64,000 nt of DNA from Sphingomonas mollis (GTDB lineage: Bacteria > Pseudomonadota > Alphaproteobacteria > Sphingomonadales > Sphingomonadaceae), in contig NZ_JAELXS010000004.1 of the NCBI RefSeq assembly GCF_016427505.1, positions 124,001 to 188,000 of the forward strand. The letters run 5' to 3'. The notes below the pieces were generated by a model, which had not been told where the DNA came from, did not search any database, and worked only from the letters and a program-made list of their open reading frames with translations. Shown here piece by piece: positions 20,733 to 29,307 of this stretch. Position 1 is the stretch's first letter; the number at the start of each line of letters is the position of its first letter. A program made the position numbers and the translations under genes.

Positions 20733-21215
20733 TCAACCGCGGTCGGTGGTGGCGCCGGGGGGCGGCTCGGAGATGAAGCCGACGCGGGCGAAGCCAGCGC
20801 GCTGCATCGTGAAGATCGTGCCACCGATGCATTTGTACGGCGTATTCACGTCGCCGCGAATATGCGCCTCGGGCAGTTCGAGTCCGGCCGCGTTCGGTCC
20901 GCCCTGACGATCGATCTCGGCCTTCAGCTTGGCAACGCCGCGTTGCAGCAGCTCGTCTGAGGTGACCGGAGTCATGTTCCAGTACACCGCACAGCTGCCG
21001 TCGGCATTGGTCGTCACCGACAGCGAGACGTTCTCGGGCTTGGTCTGCGTCGGATCGAAGCGAACCTCGGGGAGCTTCAGCTGCACCGCCTGGACCGCGA
21101 CGGTCGTCGTCACCAGGAAGATGATCAGGAGCACAAGCATGACGTCGACCAGCGGCGTCGTATTGATGTCCGATATCGATTTCTCGGTGGAATCGCCACC
21201 AACACTCATCGCCAT
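20733..21215 (-). CDS. exbD: ExbD/TolR-family proton-channel subunit (first copy)
   Basis: 160 residues. The membrane helix NTTPLVDVMLVLLIIFLVTT holds the conserved Asp, and the periplasmic region begins AVQLKLPEVRFDPTQT. This copy is longer than its partner and has a Cys pair (GSCAVYW and YKCIGG) that the other lacks. Two ExbDs in one TonB operon are common in sphingomonads and xanthomonads and may allow mixed ExbB-ExbD complexes. A hairpin separates it from exbB upstream. Confidence 0.93.
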   Translation of the reverse strand: MAMSVGGDSTEKSISDINTTPLVDVMLVLLIIFLVTTTVAVQAVQLKLPEVRFDPTQTKPENVSLSVTTNADGSCAVYWNMTPVTSDELLQRGVAKLKAEIDRQGGPNAAGLELPEAHIRGDVNTPYKCIGGTIFTMQRAGFARVGFISEPPPGATTDRG

Positions 21216-21268
21216 ATGCGAACTATCCTATCCATATAGTCGCCACCGGAACCGCCGGTGGGAAGAAA

Positions 21269-21296
21269 GCGGGGCTGCCTTGGACAGCAGCCCCGC
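21269..21296 (-). terminator. Hairpin within the operon between exbB and exbD
   Basis: A 10-base perfect inverted repeat GCGGGGCTGC/GCAGCCCCGC around an 8-base loop lies 12 bases past the exbB stop, followed leftward by TTTCTTCC. It resembles a leaky terminator and would let tonB and exbB transcripts exceed exbD, in line with the excess of ExbB over ExbD in motor complexes. Confidence 0.65.
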
Positions 21297-21308
21297 CTTT
21301 CTCGCGTT

Positions 21309-22106
21309 TTAGTTGGCGCGCGGCACGCCACCGGTCTGGCCGGCCGTCGTGGTCGGCGCAACCGGCTTCACCGGAGCCTTGACCGCACCGGTGACAGCGA
21401 CCGGGCGCACGGCGCCGTTCGAAGCCAGGAAGCCCAGCACGTCGTTCGAGAAGGACGACAGATCCTCTGCGATCGACTTGTTGCGGCGCTGCAGCCAGTT
21501 GTACGACAGCACGGCGGGAACCGCGACGACCAGACCGAGCGCGGTCATGATGAGCGCTTCGCCGACCGGACCCGCGACCTTGTCGATCGACGCCTGACCC
21601 GACGCACCGATCTTCACGAGCGCGCGATAGATGCCGATAACCGTACCGAACAGACCGATGAATGGCGAGACCGAACCGACCGTCGCGAGGAAGGCAAGAC
21701 CGCCACCCAGCTTCGAGTTGATCGCAGCTTCCGAACGCGCCAGCGAACCGTGCAGCCAGTCATGCGCCTCGACCGGATCGGTCAGCTTGCTGTGCTGTTC
21801 CTGGGCAGCGAGGCCGTCGTCGACGATCTGCTTGTAGGCCGAGTTTTTCTCGAGCTTGGCCGAACCCTCGCGAAGGCTGTTCGACGACCAGAAGCCCTGA
21901 CGGACGCGCTTGGCCTGGTTCATGATCTTCTGCTGCTCGAACAGCTTCGAGAACAGGATGTAGAACGACACGATCGACATGAGGACGAGGATCGCAAAGA
22001 CCGACTGCGAAATCAGGCCGCCTTCGCGCAGTGCCGCTTCCAGACCATAAGGGTTGGCTTCGACACCAGCGGCCGCGCCGGCCGCGGCAAGAATGGTGAT
22101 GAACAT
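21309..22106 (-). CDS. exbB: ExbB/TolQ/MotA-family proton-channel protein
   Basis: 265 residues with three membrane helices: about 30-55 (QSVFAILVLMSIVSFYILFSKL), about 130-155 (LAFLATVGSVSPFIGLFGTV) and about 170-195 (GEALIMTALGLVVAVPAVL). The latter two contain the conserved small and polar residues of the MotA/TolQ/ExbB channel. The C-terminal tail is rich in Ala, Pro, Thr and Val and is probably unstructured. It sits between tonB (53-base gap) and a hairpin preceding the first exbD. Confidence 0.93.
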   Translation of the reverse strand: MFITILAAAGAAAGVEANPYGLEAALREGGLISQSVFAILVLMSIVSFYILFSKLFEQQKIMNQAKRVRQGFWSSNSLREGSAKLEKNSAYKQIVDDGLAAQEQHSKLTDPVEAHDWLHGSLARSEAAINSKLGGGLAFLATVGSVSPFIGLFGTVIGIYRALVKIGASGQASIDKVAGPVGEALIMTALGLVVAVPAVLSYNWLQRRNKSIAEDLSSFSNDVLGFLASNGAVRPVAVTGAVKAPVKPVAPTTTAGQTGGVPRAN

Positions 22107-22159
22107 GGTTGCTAGATCCTCTGACTAAATCGGTAAAAACGGGTAAGGTCGGACACGCA

Positions 22160-22837
22160 TCACTGCGCAGGCATTTTCCAGGTGACGCGACGCGACGAAC
22201 TGGACCGCATCGGATTACCCGCCTGATCGAGCGCCGGTGAGTACCGGCCCCGACGGGTGATCGCCTGGCATGCCGCCCGATCAAGCGCAGCGGACCCGCT
22301 GGACGACGTCACGCGACAATTCTCCACGCGGCCTGCGGCGTTGATATCCCACGCGATCCCGGTCGTGCCCTCTTCTTCGGCACGCAACGAGCTCGGCGGA
22401 TAATCGTCCGTCGAAATCCATTCAGCCGGGTTGCCCTTGGCACCTGCAGCCTTGCTCACCACGGGAGCCGGAGGCGCCGGTGGTGCCGGCGGCGCGGGAG
22501 GCGCCGGCGGTGCGGTGGGCTGCGACGGCGGAATGATCGTCGTCGTATTGATCGCCGGTGCGGCGCTCACCGTGGGCACGATCGGCGGCGGCACGACGAC
22601 CGTGGTCGGCGGCGGCGGCAGATTCGGCTGGTCGGGCGGCGGCGGCGGCGGCTCGTCTGGCGGCGGCGGCGGCGGCGGCGGCTCGACGTCAAAGGTATTA
22701 AGATCGCCCGTCACCTTCTTCACGTACTGGAACGCGAGACCGGTGACGAAAGCGTAGCCGAGCACGGCGTGGATCAGCGCGACGATAATGATCGCCACCA
22801 CCTTGCCACTGCTCATCTTCTGGTCAACGTAGGCCAT
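22160..22837 (-). CDS. tonB: TonB energy transducer
   Basis: 225 residues. A short cytoplasmic start and one membrane helix (VVAIIIVALIHAVLGYAFVTG, with the His usual in TonB) are followed by a long Pro-rich rod. The rod includes runs of seven and six prolines and a PAPPAPP tandem near 120. The C-terminal TonB domain has the PSSLRAEEEGTTGIAWDI and NCRVTSSSGSAALDRAAC pattern. It transfers proton-motive energy to outer-membrane receptors such as the one at 43.4 kb. It is first in the tonB-exbB-exbD-exbD operon. Confidence 0.92.
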   Translation of the reverse strand: MAYVDQKMSSGKVVAIIIVALIHAVLGYAFVTGLAFQYVKKVTGDLNTFDVEPPPPPPPPDEPPPPPPDQPNLPPPPTTVVVPPPIVPTVSAAPAINTTTIIPPSQPTAPPAPPAPPAPPAPPAPVVSKAAGAKGNPAEWISTDDYPPSSLRAEEEGTTGIAWDINAAGRVENCRVTSSSGSAALDRAACQAITRRGRYSPALDQAGNPMRSSSSRRVTWKMPAQ

Positions 22838-23012
22838 TCAGCAACGACACTCCCTATTCCGCATCATCTGCCCCGCCACAATACGAACACGTTGGGTCGC
22901 CGTGGCAAAGCATATGAAAGCGGTTATCCGATTCCTAACGTCGCGTCGTTCACCACGCAAACGCTTTGTCGAACGCAATAAACGTACAATCGCACCATTA
23001 CAGGATAATCCT

Positions 23013-23906
23013 ATGTCGCGAAGTGGTCTTACGCTAGCACGGCCAACCATGAACGCCCGCTTCCGTCCAGCCCTTATGGCACTCGCCCTGACGTTTTTTT
23101 CGACGGCCGGTGCCGCGCAAGCGCCCGAATCACGCCTTATTGCAGCCACACCGGTTAGCGGTGCGCCGACCTATACCGATCTGGTCGATCTGGTGCTGGC
23201 AAGCCCGCTGATCGCCGATGCGACGATCCGGTCGACCACCCGTATCAAAGGCACGGAGGCAGCCACCGTGGCACAGGGACAGCAGCGACTCTATATCGAG
23301 ACGGATGTGACCGCCCTGATAAAGGGCGAAGCAGGGCTGCCGCCACGGATCGGCTATCTGTTGGATGTCACGCCCGACAGCCGCGGCCGATTCGCCAAGC
23401 TGAAGAAGGCGCGGACATTGGTCTTTGCCCGCCGCGTGCCGGGATCGGCCGATCAGGTGCAGCTGTCAGCCCCCGACGCGCAATTGCCGTGGAGCAGCGA
23501 TCTGGATGCCCGCGTCCGCGAGATCGCCCGGCAGGCCGTCGCGAAGGACGTTCCACCGGCGATCGTCGGCGTGGGCAACGCGTTCCACGTGCCAGGCTCG
23601 TTGCCGGGGGAAGGCGAGACGCAGATATTCCTGCTGGCGCAGGGGGGGCGGCCCGTATCGCTGTCGATCCTGCGCCGTCCGGGCGAGGAGACGCGATATT
23701 CGGTCGCGCTGAGCGAGATCGTCGATGAGGCAGCCGGACCGCCCGCGCCGAACACGTTGCTCTGGTATCGGCTGGCCTGCGGATTGCCCCGCGCCCTGCC
23801 GGCAGCCTCGACCGCGCGACTTGAACCGGCGGATGCTGCTGTCGCGCAGGAGGATTATGGGTTCGTTCTCGACGCGCTTGGTCCATGCGGCCGATCGCGC
23901 GGCTGA
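23013..23906 (+). CDS. Exported protein of unknown function
   Basis: About 297 residues. The ATG at 23013 has AGGA seven bases upstream; the alternative at 23049 gives a more compact signal peptide but no ribosome site. Cleavage is likely after AAQA. No enzyme motif is evident. The mature protein has a repeated beta-strand flavour (VTALIKGEAGLPPRIGYLLDV, KKARTLVFARRV) and two C-terminal Cys (LACGL and GPCGRS). It is transcribed divergently from tonB. I cannot name its function. Confidence 0.7.
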   Translation: MSRSGLTLARPTMNARFRPALMALALTFFSTAGAAQAPESRLIAATPVSGAPTYTDLVDLVLASPLIADATIRSTTRIKGTEAATVAQGQQRLYIETDVTALIKGEAGLPPRIGYLLDVTPDSRGRFAKLKKARTLVFARRVPGSADQVQLSAPDAQLPWSSDLDARVREIARQAVAKDVPPAIVGVGNAFHVPGSLPGEGETQIFLLAQGGRPVSLSILRRPGEETRYSVALSEIVDEAAGPPAPNTLLWYRLACGLPRALPAASTARLEPADAAVAQEDYGFVLDALGPCGRSRG

Positions 23907-23918
23907 CCATCACCGCGA

Positions 23919-24215
23919 TCAGGTGAGGTCCAGCACCTGTCCGGTGATGGCGGGCGATCGGTGCAGGAATGCGACGACCCGGTCGATCGCGGCGGGATCG
24001 ACCTGATCGCCCGGCGCGACCGCATTGATTCGCGTATGGGGAGCGCGTTCCAACGCCACGGCGGGAATTGCCGCCCGCGCCATCGTCGCTGCAGTTGTGC
24101 CGATGGCCGGGTCGACCACCATCACCACCGATGCCCCGGTCGCTGCCCGCAACTGCTCGACCGGGTCGATGCCTCCCCTCGCCGTCACCCGAACATGACC
24201 GGTGCCGTCGGTCAT
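23919..24215 (-). CDS. Mini-protein resembling the C-terminal half of an SDR oxidoreductase, coupled to folB
   Basis: 98 residues. The segment HTRINAVAPGDQVDPAAIDRVVAFL, ending in ITGQVLDL, matches the end of short-chain dehydrogenases, where it shapes the cofactor and substrate pocket. The nucleotide-binding TGxxxGIG and the YxxxK catalytic pair are absent, so it cannot be a normal SDR. Its start overlaps the folB stop by 4 bases (ATGA), so it is made with dihydroneopterin aldolase. It may be a decayed pteridine reductase partner (FolM is an SDR) or a structural subunit. Confidence 0.68.
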   Translation of the reverse strand: MTDGTGHVRVTARGGIDPVEQLRAATGASVVMVVDPAIGTTAATMARAAIPAVALERAPHTRINAVAPGDQVDPAAIDRVVAFLHRSPAITGQVLDLT

Positions 24216-24583
24216 CGGCGATAGCGGACCAATGTGATGCCGATCGATTCGCCCGCTTCGGCGATGGCGAGCTTCACGATCTTCACCTCGACGCGCTGCA
24301 CACGCTCATCCTGCAACAGCAGCGTATCGCAGATATGCTCGGCCAGCGCCTCGACCAGCGTGAAATGAACGCCCTGTGGCAAGGCGGTGGTCGCGGCATG
24401 TTTCAGGTCGAGATAGTTTTTCGACGCGGATAGCGGCGTATCCGGCTCGAAGCGGTCGGGACAGGTCAGATCGACGGTCAGCGAGATGCGCAGCGGTTGG
24501 GGAAGGTGCGTTTCCTCCGAATAGATACCGGTTAGCACCGGCACTTCGATATCGTGCACTTCGAGTTGGAGGCGATCGTTCAT
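24212..24583 (-). CDS. folB: Dihydroneopterin aldolase
   Basis: 123 residues from the ATG that follows GAGGCGGCGCC; an in-frame Met seven codons earlier is possible. The fold markers are VLTGIYSEETHLPQPL, DYLDLK-type sequence YLDLKHAA, and TLVEALAEHICDTLL. Toward the end VKIVKLAIAEAGESIGI carries the conserved Lys, with Leu where many homologues have Pro. It splits dihydroneopterin into hydroxymethyl-dihydropterin and glycolaldehyde in folate synthesis. It is co-translated with an SDR-like mini-protein downstream. Confidence 0.9.
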   Translation of the reverse strand: MNDRLQLEVHDIEVPVLTGIYSEETHLPQPLRISLTVDLTCPDRFEPDTPLSASKNYLDLKHAATTALPQGVHFTLVEALAEHICDTLLLQDERVQRVEVKIVKLAIAEAGESIGITLVRYRR

Positions 24584-24713
24584 GGCGCCGCCTCTATCAG
24601 ACATGGCGTCGGACGAAACCCCGCCGGCTGCGCCTGCTTGCGTAAACGCCCCGCCCCGCTACAGCGCGCGCCATTCGCCCGCATCGATCGCGGGCGGGTA
24701 TCGGGAGTTATCG

Positions 24714-25229
24714 ATGATCGCCATCGTACCGCTGTTGGCCGAGCATGAGGCCGCGGTGGAGCATCTGCTGGACCGCGCGTTCGGGCCGGAGCGCCATGGC
24801 CGTACCGCCTATGCGGTGCGTGGCGCCGGGAAGGCGATCGCCGGCCTGAGCTTCGTGGCGATCGAGAACGAGGCCGTGGTCGGATCGATCCAGTGCTGGC
24901 CGATCGTCCTTACTACCGACGCCGATGAAGCGGTGCCGATGGTGATGGTCGGTCCCGTCGCCGTCTCGCCGGATCGCCAGCAAGGCGGTCTTGGTCGGCG
25001 CCTGACGGAAACCGCCTTGGCCGCGGCGGGTGCCCATGATCTGGATGGCGCGCTGATGCTGGTCGGCGATCCCGGATATTATGGCCGGTTCTTCGGCTTC
25101 ACCGCCGATCGTACCAGCCGATGGCGGCTGCCCGGTCCGGTCGAGCGGCATCGCCTGCTGGCACGGGGGGATGCGGTGCCGGATCTGGCGGGGATGCTCG
25201 GCCCCGCCGTCGGCATTCCCATCGGCTGA
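24714..25229 (+). CDS. GNAT-family N-acetyltransferase
   Basis: 171 residues from the ATG after GGGAG. The acetyl-CoA loop is VAVSPDRQQGGLGRRLTETAL, a good Q/RxxGxG/A motif, followed by LVGDPGYYGRFFGF. This pattern is typical of the YhbS-like GNAT subgroup. The substrate is unknown. A longer in-frame start at 24582 exists, but it would overlap the folB start and lacks a ribosome site. Confidence 0.88.
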   Translation: MIAIVPLLAEHEAAVEHLLDRAFGPERHGRTAYAVRGAGKAIAGLSFVAIENEAVVGSIQCWPIVLTTDADEAVPMVMVGPVAVSPDRQQGGLGRRLTETALAAAGAHDLDGALMLVGDPGYYGRFFGFTADRTSRWRLPGPVERHRLLARGDAVPDLAGMLGPAVGIPIG

Positions 25230-25286
25230 AGCGGCCGCCGATCGACGTGGCTTTACGCCGACGATGCGCACGCCTACCTCGCCGGC

Positions 25287-25853
25287 ATGCCGATGGAGCC
25301 GCTTCCCGACCTCGCCACGCTCAGCCTGCCGGAAATCGCGCGTCTGGTGGAGGAGCGGCGCCTGCCGCCGGTCGATCAATGGCAACCTGCGCATTGCGGC
25401 GATAGCGAGATGCGGATCGCGCGCGATGGCACCTGGTATCATCAGGGGTCGCCGATCGGTCGCCCGGCGATGGTCCGCCTGTTCTCCACGATCCTGCGGC
25501 GGGAACCGGACGGCGGCCATGTCTTGGTCACCCCGGTCGAGAAGCTGTCGATCGAAGTGGAGGACGCGCCGTTCGTGGCGGTCGAGATGAAGGCCGAGGG
25601 CAAAGGCCGCGACGCCCGGCTCGCCTTTCGCCTCAACACCGGCGATCTGGTGACCGCCGGCGCGGCCAATCCGTTGCGCTTCGTCGAGGACGATGACGGT
25701 CCCCGCCCCTATCTTCATGTCCGCGGCGGGCTGGAGGCATTGGTGGCCCGTAGCGTATATTACGAACTGGCCGAACGGGCGCTGGCGGGCGGGGACCCTG
25801 TGCCGGGGGTGTGGAGTGACGGCGCTTTCTTCCCGCTGGAGCCGGCCGCGTGA
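25287..25853 (+). CDS. DUF1285 protein
   Basis: 188 residues. Signature stretches are GTWYHQGSPIGRPAMVRLF, LVTPVEKLSIEVEDAPFVAV and VRGGLEALVARSVYYELAE, which I recognise as DUF1285. Its function is not known. Its stop overlaps the GTG start of the Nudix gene by 4 bases, and that gene overlaps cca, so the three are a coupled set (DUF1285, Nudix, cca). Confidence 0.85.
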   Translation: MPMEPLPDLATLSLPEIARLVEERRLPPVDQWQPAHCGDSEMRIARDGTWYHQGSPIGRPAMVRLFSTILRREPDGGHVLVTPVEKLSIEVEDAPFVAVEMKAEGKGRDARLAFRLNTGDLVTAGAANPLRFVEDDDGPRPYLHVRGGLEALVARSVYYELAERALAGGDPVPGVWSDGAFFPLEPAA

Positions 25854-26440
25854 TCCTTGCCGACCGATTGCGGATGTCGTTGGCGCGCGATCCGGGCGGC
25901 GTCCTCGTCGCTGGCGATGCGGCCGAACTGGCGCTGCATCCGGTGGAGGCGATGACCGCCGCGGCGGTGCTGGTCGCGGTGACCGATCGCGCCGAGCCCG
26001 GTGTGATCCTGACGCAGCGGACCGAAACGCTGCGCCGCCACCCCGGTCAGGTCGCCTTTCCCGGCGGTCGCATCGATCCCGGCGAAAGCGCGGTCGAGGC
26101 GGCGCTGCGGGAGGCGGAAGAGGAGATCGCCCTGCCCCGTGCCGCCGTCACGCTGGTCGGCTCGGTCGATCTGTATCGCACCGGCACCGGGTTCGAGATC
26201 ACGCCCGTCATCGGCGTGATCCCGCCCGACCTGCCGCTGGTCGCGGCCGAGGCGGAGGTGGCGAGCGTCTTCGAGGTTCCGCTCGCCTTCGTCTTCGATG
26301 CCGCCAATCATCATCCGGGGAGCGCCATGTGGCAGGGGGAGGAACGGCATTTCATCGAGATTCCGTGGAACGGGCGTCGCATCTGGGGCGCGACCGCGGC
26401 GATGATCGTCAACCTGTCGCGGCGGCTGGCATGGTTGTGA
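25850..26440 (+). CDS. CoA pyrophosphatase-like Nudix hydrolase
   Basis: 196 residues from a GTG start. The Nudix box reads GRIDPGESAVEAALREAEEEI with all catalytic Glu in place. The upstream TQRTETLRRHPGQVAFPGG is the CoA-specific NuCoA signature (LLTxRxxxLRxHxGQVxFPGG). It should hydrolyse CoA or related nucleotides. It overlaps cca by 10 bases. Confidence 0.92.
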   Translation: MILADRLRMSLARDPGGVLVAGDAAELALHPVEAMTAAAVLVAVTDRAEPGVILTQRTETLRRHPGQVAFPGGRIDPGESAVEAALREAEEEIALPRAAVTLVGSVDLYRTGTGFEITPVIGVIPPDLPLVAAEAEVASVFEVPLAFVFDAANHHPGSAMWQGEERHFIEIPWNGRRIWGATAAMIVNLSRRLAWL

Positions 26441-27648
26441 CGTTGCCCGATGCGCCGTGGCGCCACCGTGCGGGACTGGAGCAACTGGCCGATGTGCTGG
26501 GCGCCGGCGAGGCCCGGTTCGTCGGTGGCGCGGTGCGCGATACGCTGCTGGGCCTCGATGTGGCCGATATCGACATCGCGACGCGACATCCGCCGGAAAC
26601 GGTGCTGGCGCTGCTGAAGGCGGCCGGCATCCGGGCGGTGCCGACGGGTCTGGCCCATGGCACCATCACCGCGATCGTGGCGGGCTATCCGGTCGAGGTC
26701 ACGACGCTTCGCCGCGACGTGACGACCGATGGCCGTCATGCCCAGGTAGCCTTCACGGACGACTGGCGCGAGGATGCCGGCCGGCGGGATTTCACGATGA
26801 ACGCGCTGTATGCCGATCCGGCGACCGGTGAGGTCGTCGATTATTTCGGCGGGCTCGACGATCTGGCGGCGGGGCGGGTCCGCTTCATCGGATCGCCGTT
26901 GCAGCGGATCGCGGAAGATCATCTGCGCATCCTGCGCTTCTTTCGCTTCCATGCCCGGTTCGGCGACGCGATCGATGCGGACGGGCTTGCCGCCTGCGTC
27001 GCCCGCGCCAACGACCTGATGGCCCTGTCGCGCGAGCGGATCGCGGCGGAACTGCTCAAGCTGCTGGTGGCGCGGAGCGCAGTGTCCGTCGTGCGGCTGA
27101 TGATCGATCATGCCATCCTGAAGGCGGTGTTGCCGGAGATCGATGCGGCGGGCGTCGACCGCTTTGCGCGGCTGGCCGAGCGGGAGGAACGCGCCGGCAT
27201 CGCGGCCGATCCGATCCGTCGGCTGGCCGCGCTGTTGCCGCCGACCCAGGCGGAGGCTGTTGGTGCGCGGCTGAAACTGTCCAATGCACAGCGCAAGCGA
27301 TTGGTCGCGGCGACGGCGGGCCCGGGTGACGAGGGGCCGTTTGCCCTCGCCTATCGTACCGGCGTGGAGGGTGCCGTCGACCGGCTGTTGCTGGCGGATC
27401 ATGATCCGGCCGTGGTCGCAGCATGGTCGCCGCCCCGGTTTCCGATGACCGGCGGGGCGCTGGTCGAGCGAGGGTTGGGACGCGGACCGGAGGTGGCCGC
27501 CGCGCTGCGCACCGTCGAGACGCAGTGGATCGCGGAGGGTTTCCCCGATGCTCAGCGGGTCGAGGCGATCGCCGATGTCGTCGCCGCTGAGGTTCGCGAG
27601 TGCAGCAGGAACGCCAGCGCCGCATCGGCCTCCAGCGGGCGGGCATAA
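26431..27648 (+). CDS. cca: CCA tRNA nucleotidyltransferase
   Basis: 405 residues from the ATG inside the 3-prime end of the Nudix gene. The head domain has FVGGAVRDTLLGLDVADIDIA with the catalytic Asp pair, then RRDFTMNALYADP and EDHLRILRFFRFHARF. The C-terminal half is helical, as in alphaproteobacterial class II enzymes without an HD domain. It repairs or adds the CCA tail of tRNA. The 3-prime end overlaps the convergent GGDEF-EAL gene by 97 bases. This is unusually long, and the last 25 or so residues (RECSRNASAASASSGRA) may be a read-through extension. Confidence 0.93.
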   Translation: MVVTLPDAPWRHRAGLEQLADVLGAGEARFVGGAVRDTLLGLDVADIDIATRHPPETVLALLKAAGIRAVPTGLAHGTITAIVAGYPVEVTTLRRDVTTDGRHAQVAFTDDWREDAGRRDFTMNALYADPATGEVVDYFGGLDDLAAGRVRFIGSPLQRIAEDHLRILRFFRFHARFGDAIDADGLAACVARANDLMALSRERIAAELLKLLVARSAVSVVRLMIDHAILKAVLPEIDAAGVDRFARLAEREERAGIAADPIRRLAALLPPTQAEAVGARLKLSNAQRKRLVAATAGPGDEGPFALAYRTGVEGAVDRLLLADHDPAVVAAWSPPRFPMTGGALVERGLGRGPEVAAALRTVETQWIAEGFPDAQRVEAIADVVAAEVRECSRNASAASASSGRA

Positions 27649-29252
27649 ATATAGCCTTGCCCGTGATTGCAGCCGAGCGCGGCCAGCGTCTGGCTCAGCT
27701 CCACCGTCTCCACCCCCTCGGCGGTGGTGCGCATTCCCAATGCCTGCGCCAGTGACAGGATCGCCCGGACGATCGCCACCTTGTCGCGGTCGGCGAGCAT
27801 GCCTGTGATGAAGGAGCGATCGATCTTCAGGATATCGATCGGCAGTTTCTGCAGATGGGCGAGATTGGAATAACCGGTACCGAAATCGTCCATCGCCAGC
27901 CGCGCGCCCAGCGCTTTCAGCGCGTGCATCGTTTCGGTGATGCCGTCGGGGTCGGACACGATCGCGCTTTCGGTCAGTTCCAGCGTGAAGCGGTCGCCGG
28001 TCAGGCCATGGTCGCTCAGCGCCTGTTGCAGAACCGGCGCGATGGCGTCGCGCTGTAGCTGGATCGCCGACAGGTTCACCGCGAGCTGCACTCCGCAATT
28101 GCCGCCCGCCAGCCGGTCCCAGCCCGCCAGCGTTCGTGCCGCCTCATCGATCGCCCACCGCCCCAGCGGCACGATCAGGCCCGATTCCTCCGCCACCGGA
28201 ATGAAGTCGCAGGGGCTGAATTCCTGCCCCTGCTCATCGGTCCACCGCGACAGGGCCTCGAACGACGTGATGGCGCCGGTCGCCAGATCGCAGATCGGCT
28301 GGTAGTTCAGGCGCAGGTGGCGATCCTCGATCGCGCGGCGCAGCGAGGTTTCCATCGCAAACTGCTCGCGCGCCAGGGCGAAGGCGGAATTCTGATACGC
28401 CTCGACCCGCCCGGTCGACTTTGCCCGCTTGGTCGCGAACTGGGCATGGCGGATCAGTTCTTCGAGATCGTCGCTGTCCGATCCGAAGGCGATGCCGACC
28501 GAACAGTCGACGCTGATCTCCAGATCGGTCAGCCGGAACGGCGACGAGAGCGTCCGGCGGACGCGATCGGCCAGCTCATGTGCTTCCGACTGATCGTCAT
28601 CCAGCGTCATCAGGATGCCGAATTCGTCGCCGCCGATCCGGGCGAGCGTATCGCGGGCACGCAGCGCGCCCTTGATCCGGCGGGCGACGGTGATGAGCAG
28701 TTCGTCGCCGGCCAGACTGCCGAGACAGGCGTTGATCCGGCCGAAGCGGACGAGATCGACCACCAGCACCGCGCGCCGCGCGCGCTCGTCGCTGGCCGCC
28801 TCGACGAGATCGCTGAACCCTTCGCGGTTCGGCAGGCCGGTCAGGCTGTCGGTGGTCATCTCGCGCCGCAGGCTGCGTTCGGTATGATGTTGCGAGGTCT
28901 GGTCGATCAGCGTGACGACGCACCCATCCCGCGCGGCATCCGACCGGGCGATGCAGACGCGGTAGTACCGGCAATCGATCGTCTCGCCGATCTGCCAGTC
29001 GAGATCGATCCGCAGTCGATCGGATGCCAGCAGCGCGTCGATATGACCGCCCAGTCCGACGATCATCGGCGAGCGATCGGCCACGACGCCCAGCCCCGCC
29101 AGCCGGTATGCCCGGTTGATCGCGGCGAAGACCAGTTTCCCGTCCTCTCGCACGATATGGACCGCCGGCACCGGCAACAGATCCAGCCCACGCGCGATCA
29201 GCTCCGGCGGGATGAACAAGGGCGCCAGGTGATCTGTCGGGGCGGTAGCCAT
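27552..29252 (-). CDS. GGDEF-EAL cyclic-di-GMP signalling protein with PAS-like N-terminus
   Basis: 566 residues. The first 120 residues (VHIVREDGKLVFAAINRAYR) look like a PAS sensor, with no membrane helix. The GGDEF domain (about 130-290) has RIGGDEFGIL with an intact active site. The EAL domain (about 310-560) has FEALSRW, the Asn in NLSAIQL, DDFGTGYSN and KIDRSFI, so phosphodiesterase activity is also expected. Which activity dominates cannot be read from sequence. It is separated from parC by 55 bases on the same strand and converges on cca with a 97-base overlap. Confidence 0.9.
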   Translation of the reverse strand: MATAPTDHLAPLFIPPELIARGLDLLPVPAVHIVREDGKLVFAAINRAYRLAGLGVVADRSPMIVGLGGHIDALLASDRLRIDLDWQIGETIDCRYYRVCIARSDAARDGCVVTLIDQTSQHHTERSLRREMTTDSLTGLPNREGFSDLVEAASDERARRAVLVVDLVRFGRINACLGSLAGDELLITVARRIKGALRARDTLARIGGDEFGILMTLDDDQSEAHELADRVRRTLSSPFRLTDLEISVDCSVGIAFGSDSDDLEELIRHAQFATKRAKSTGRVEAYQNSAFALAREQFAMETSLRRAIEDRHLRLNYQPICDLATGAITSFEALSRWTDEQGQEFSPCDFIPVAEESGLIVPLGRWAIDEAARTLAGWDRLAGGNCGVQLAVNLSAIQLQRDAIAPVLQQALSDHGLTGDRFTLELTESAIVSDPDGITETMHALKALGARLAMDDFGTGYSNLAHLQKLPIDILKIDRSFITGMLADRDKVAIVRAILSLAQALGMRTTAEGVETVELSQTLAALGCNHGQGYIYARPLEADAALAFLLHSRTSAATTSAIASTR

Positions 29253-29307
29253 ATCCCCTTTATAGGCGGGAGTCAGTTAAGATGCGCTGAAAGGCGGGAA
29301 AACTATC

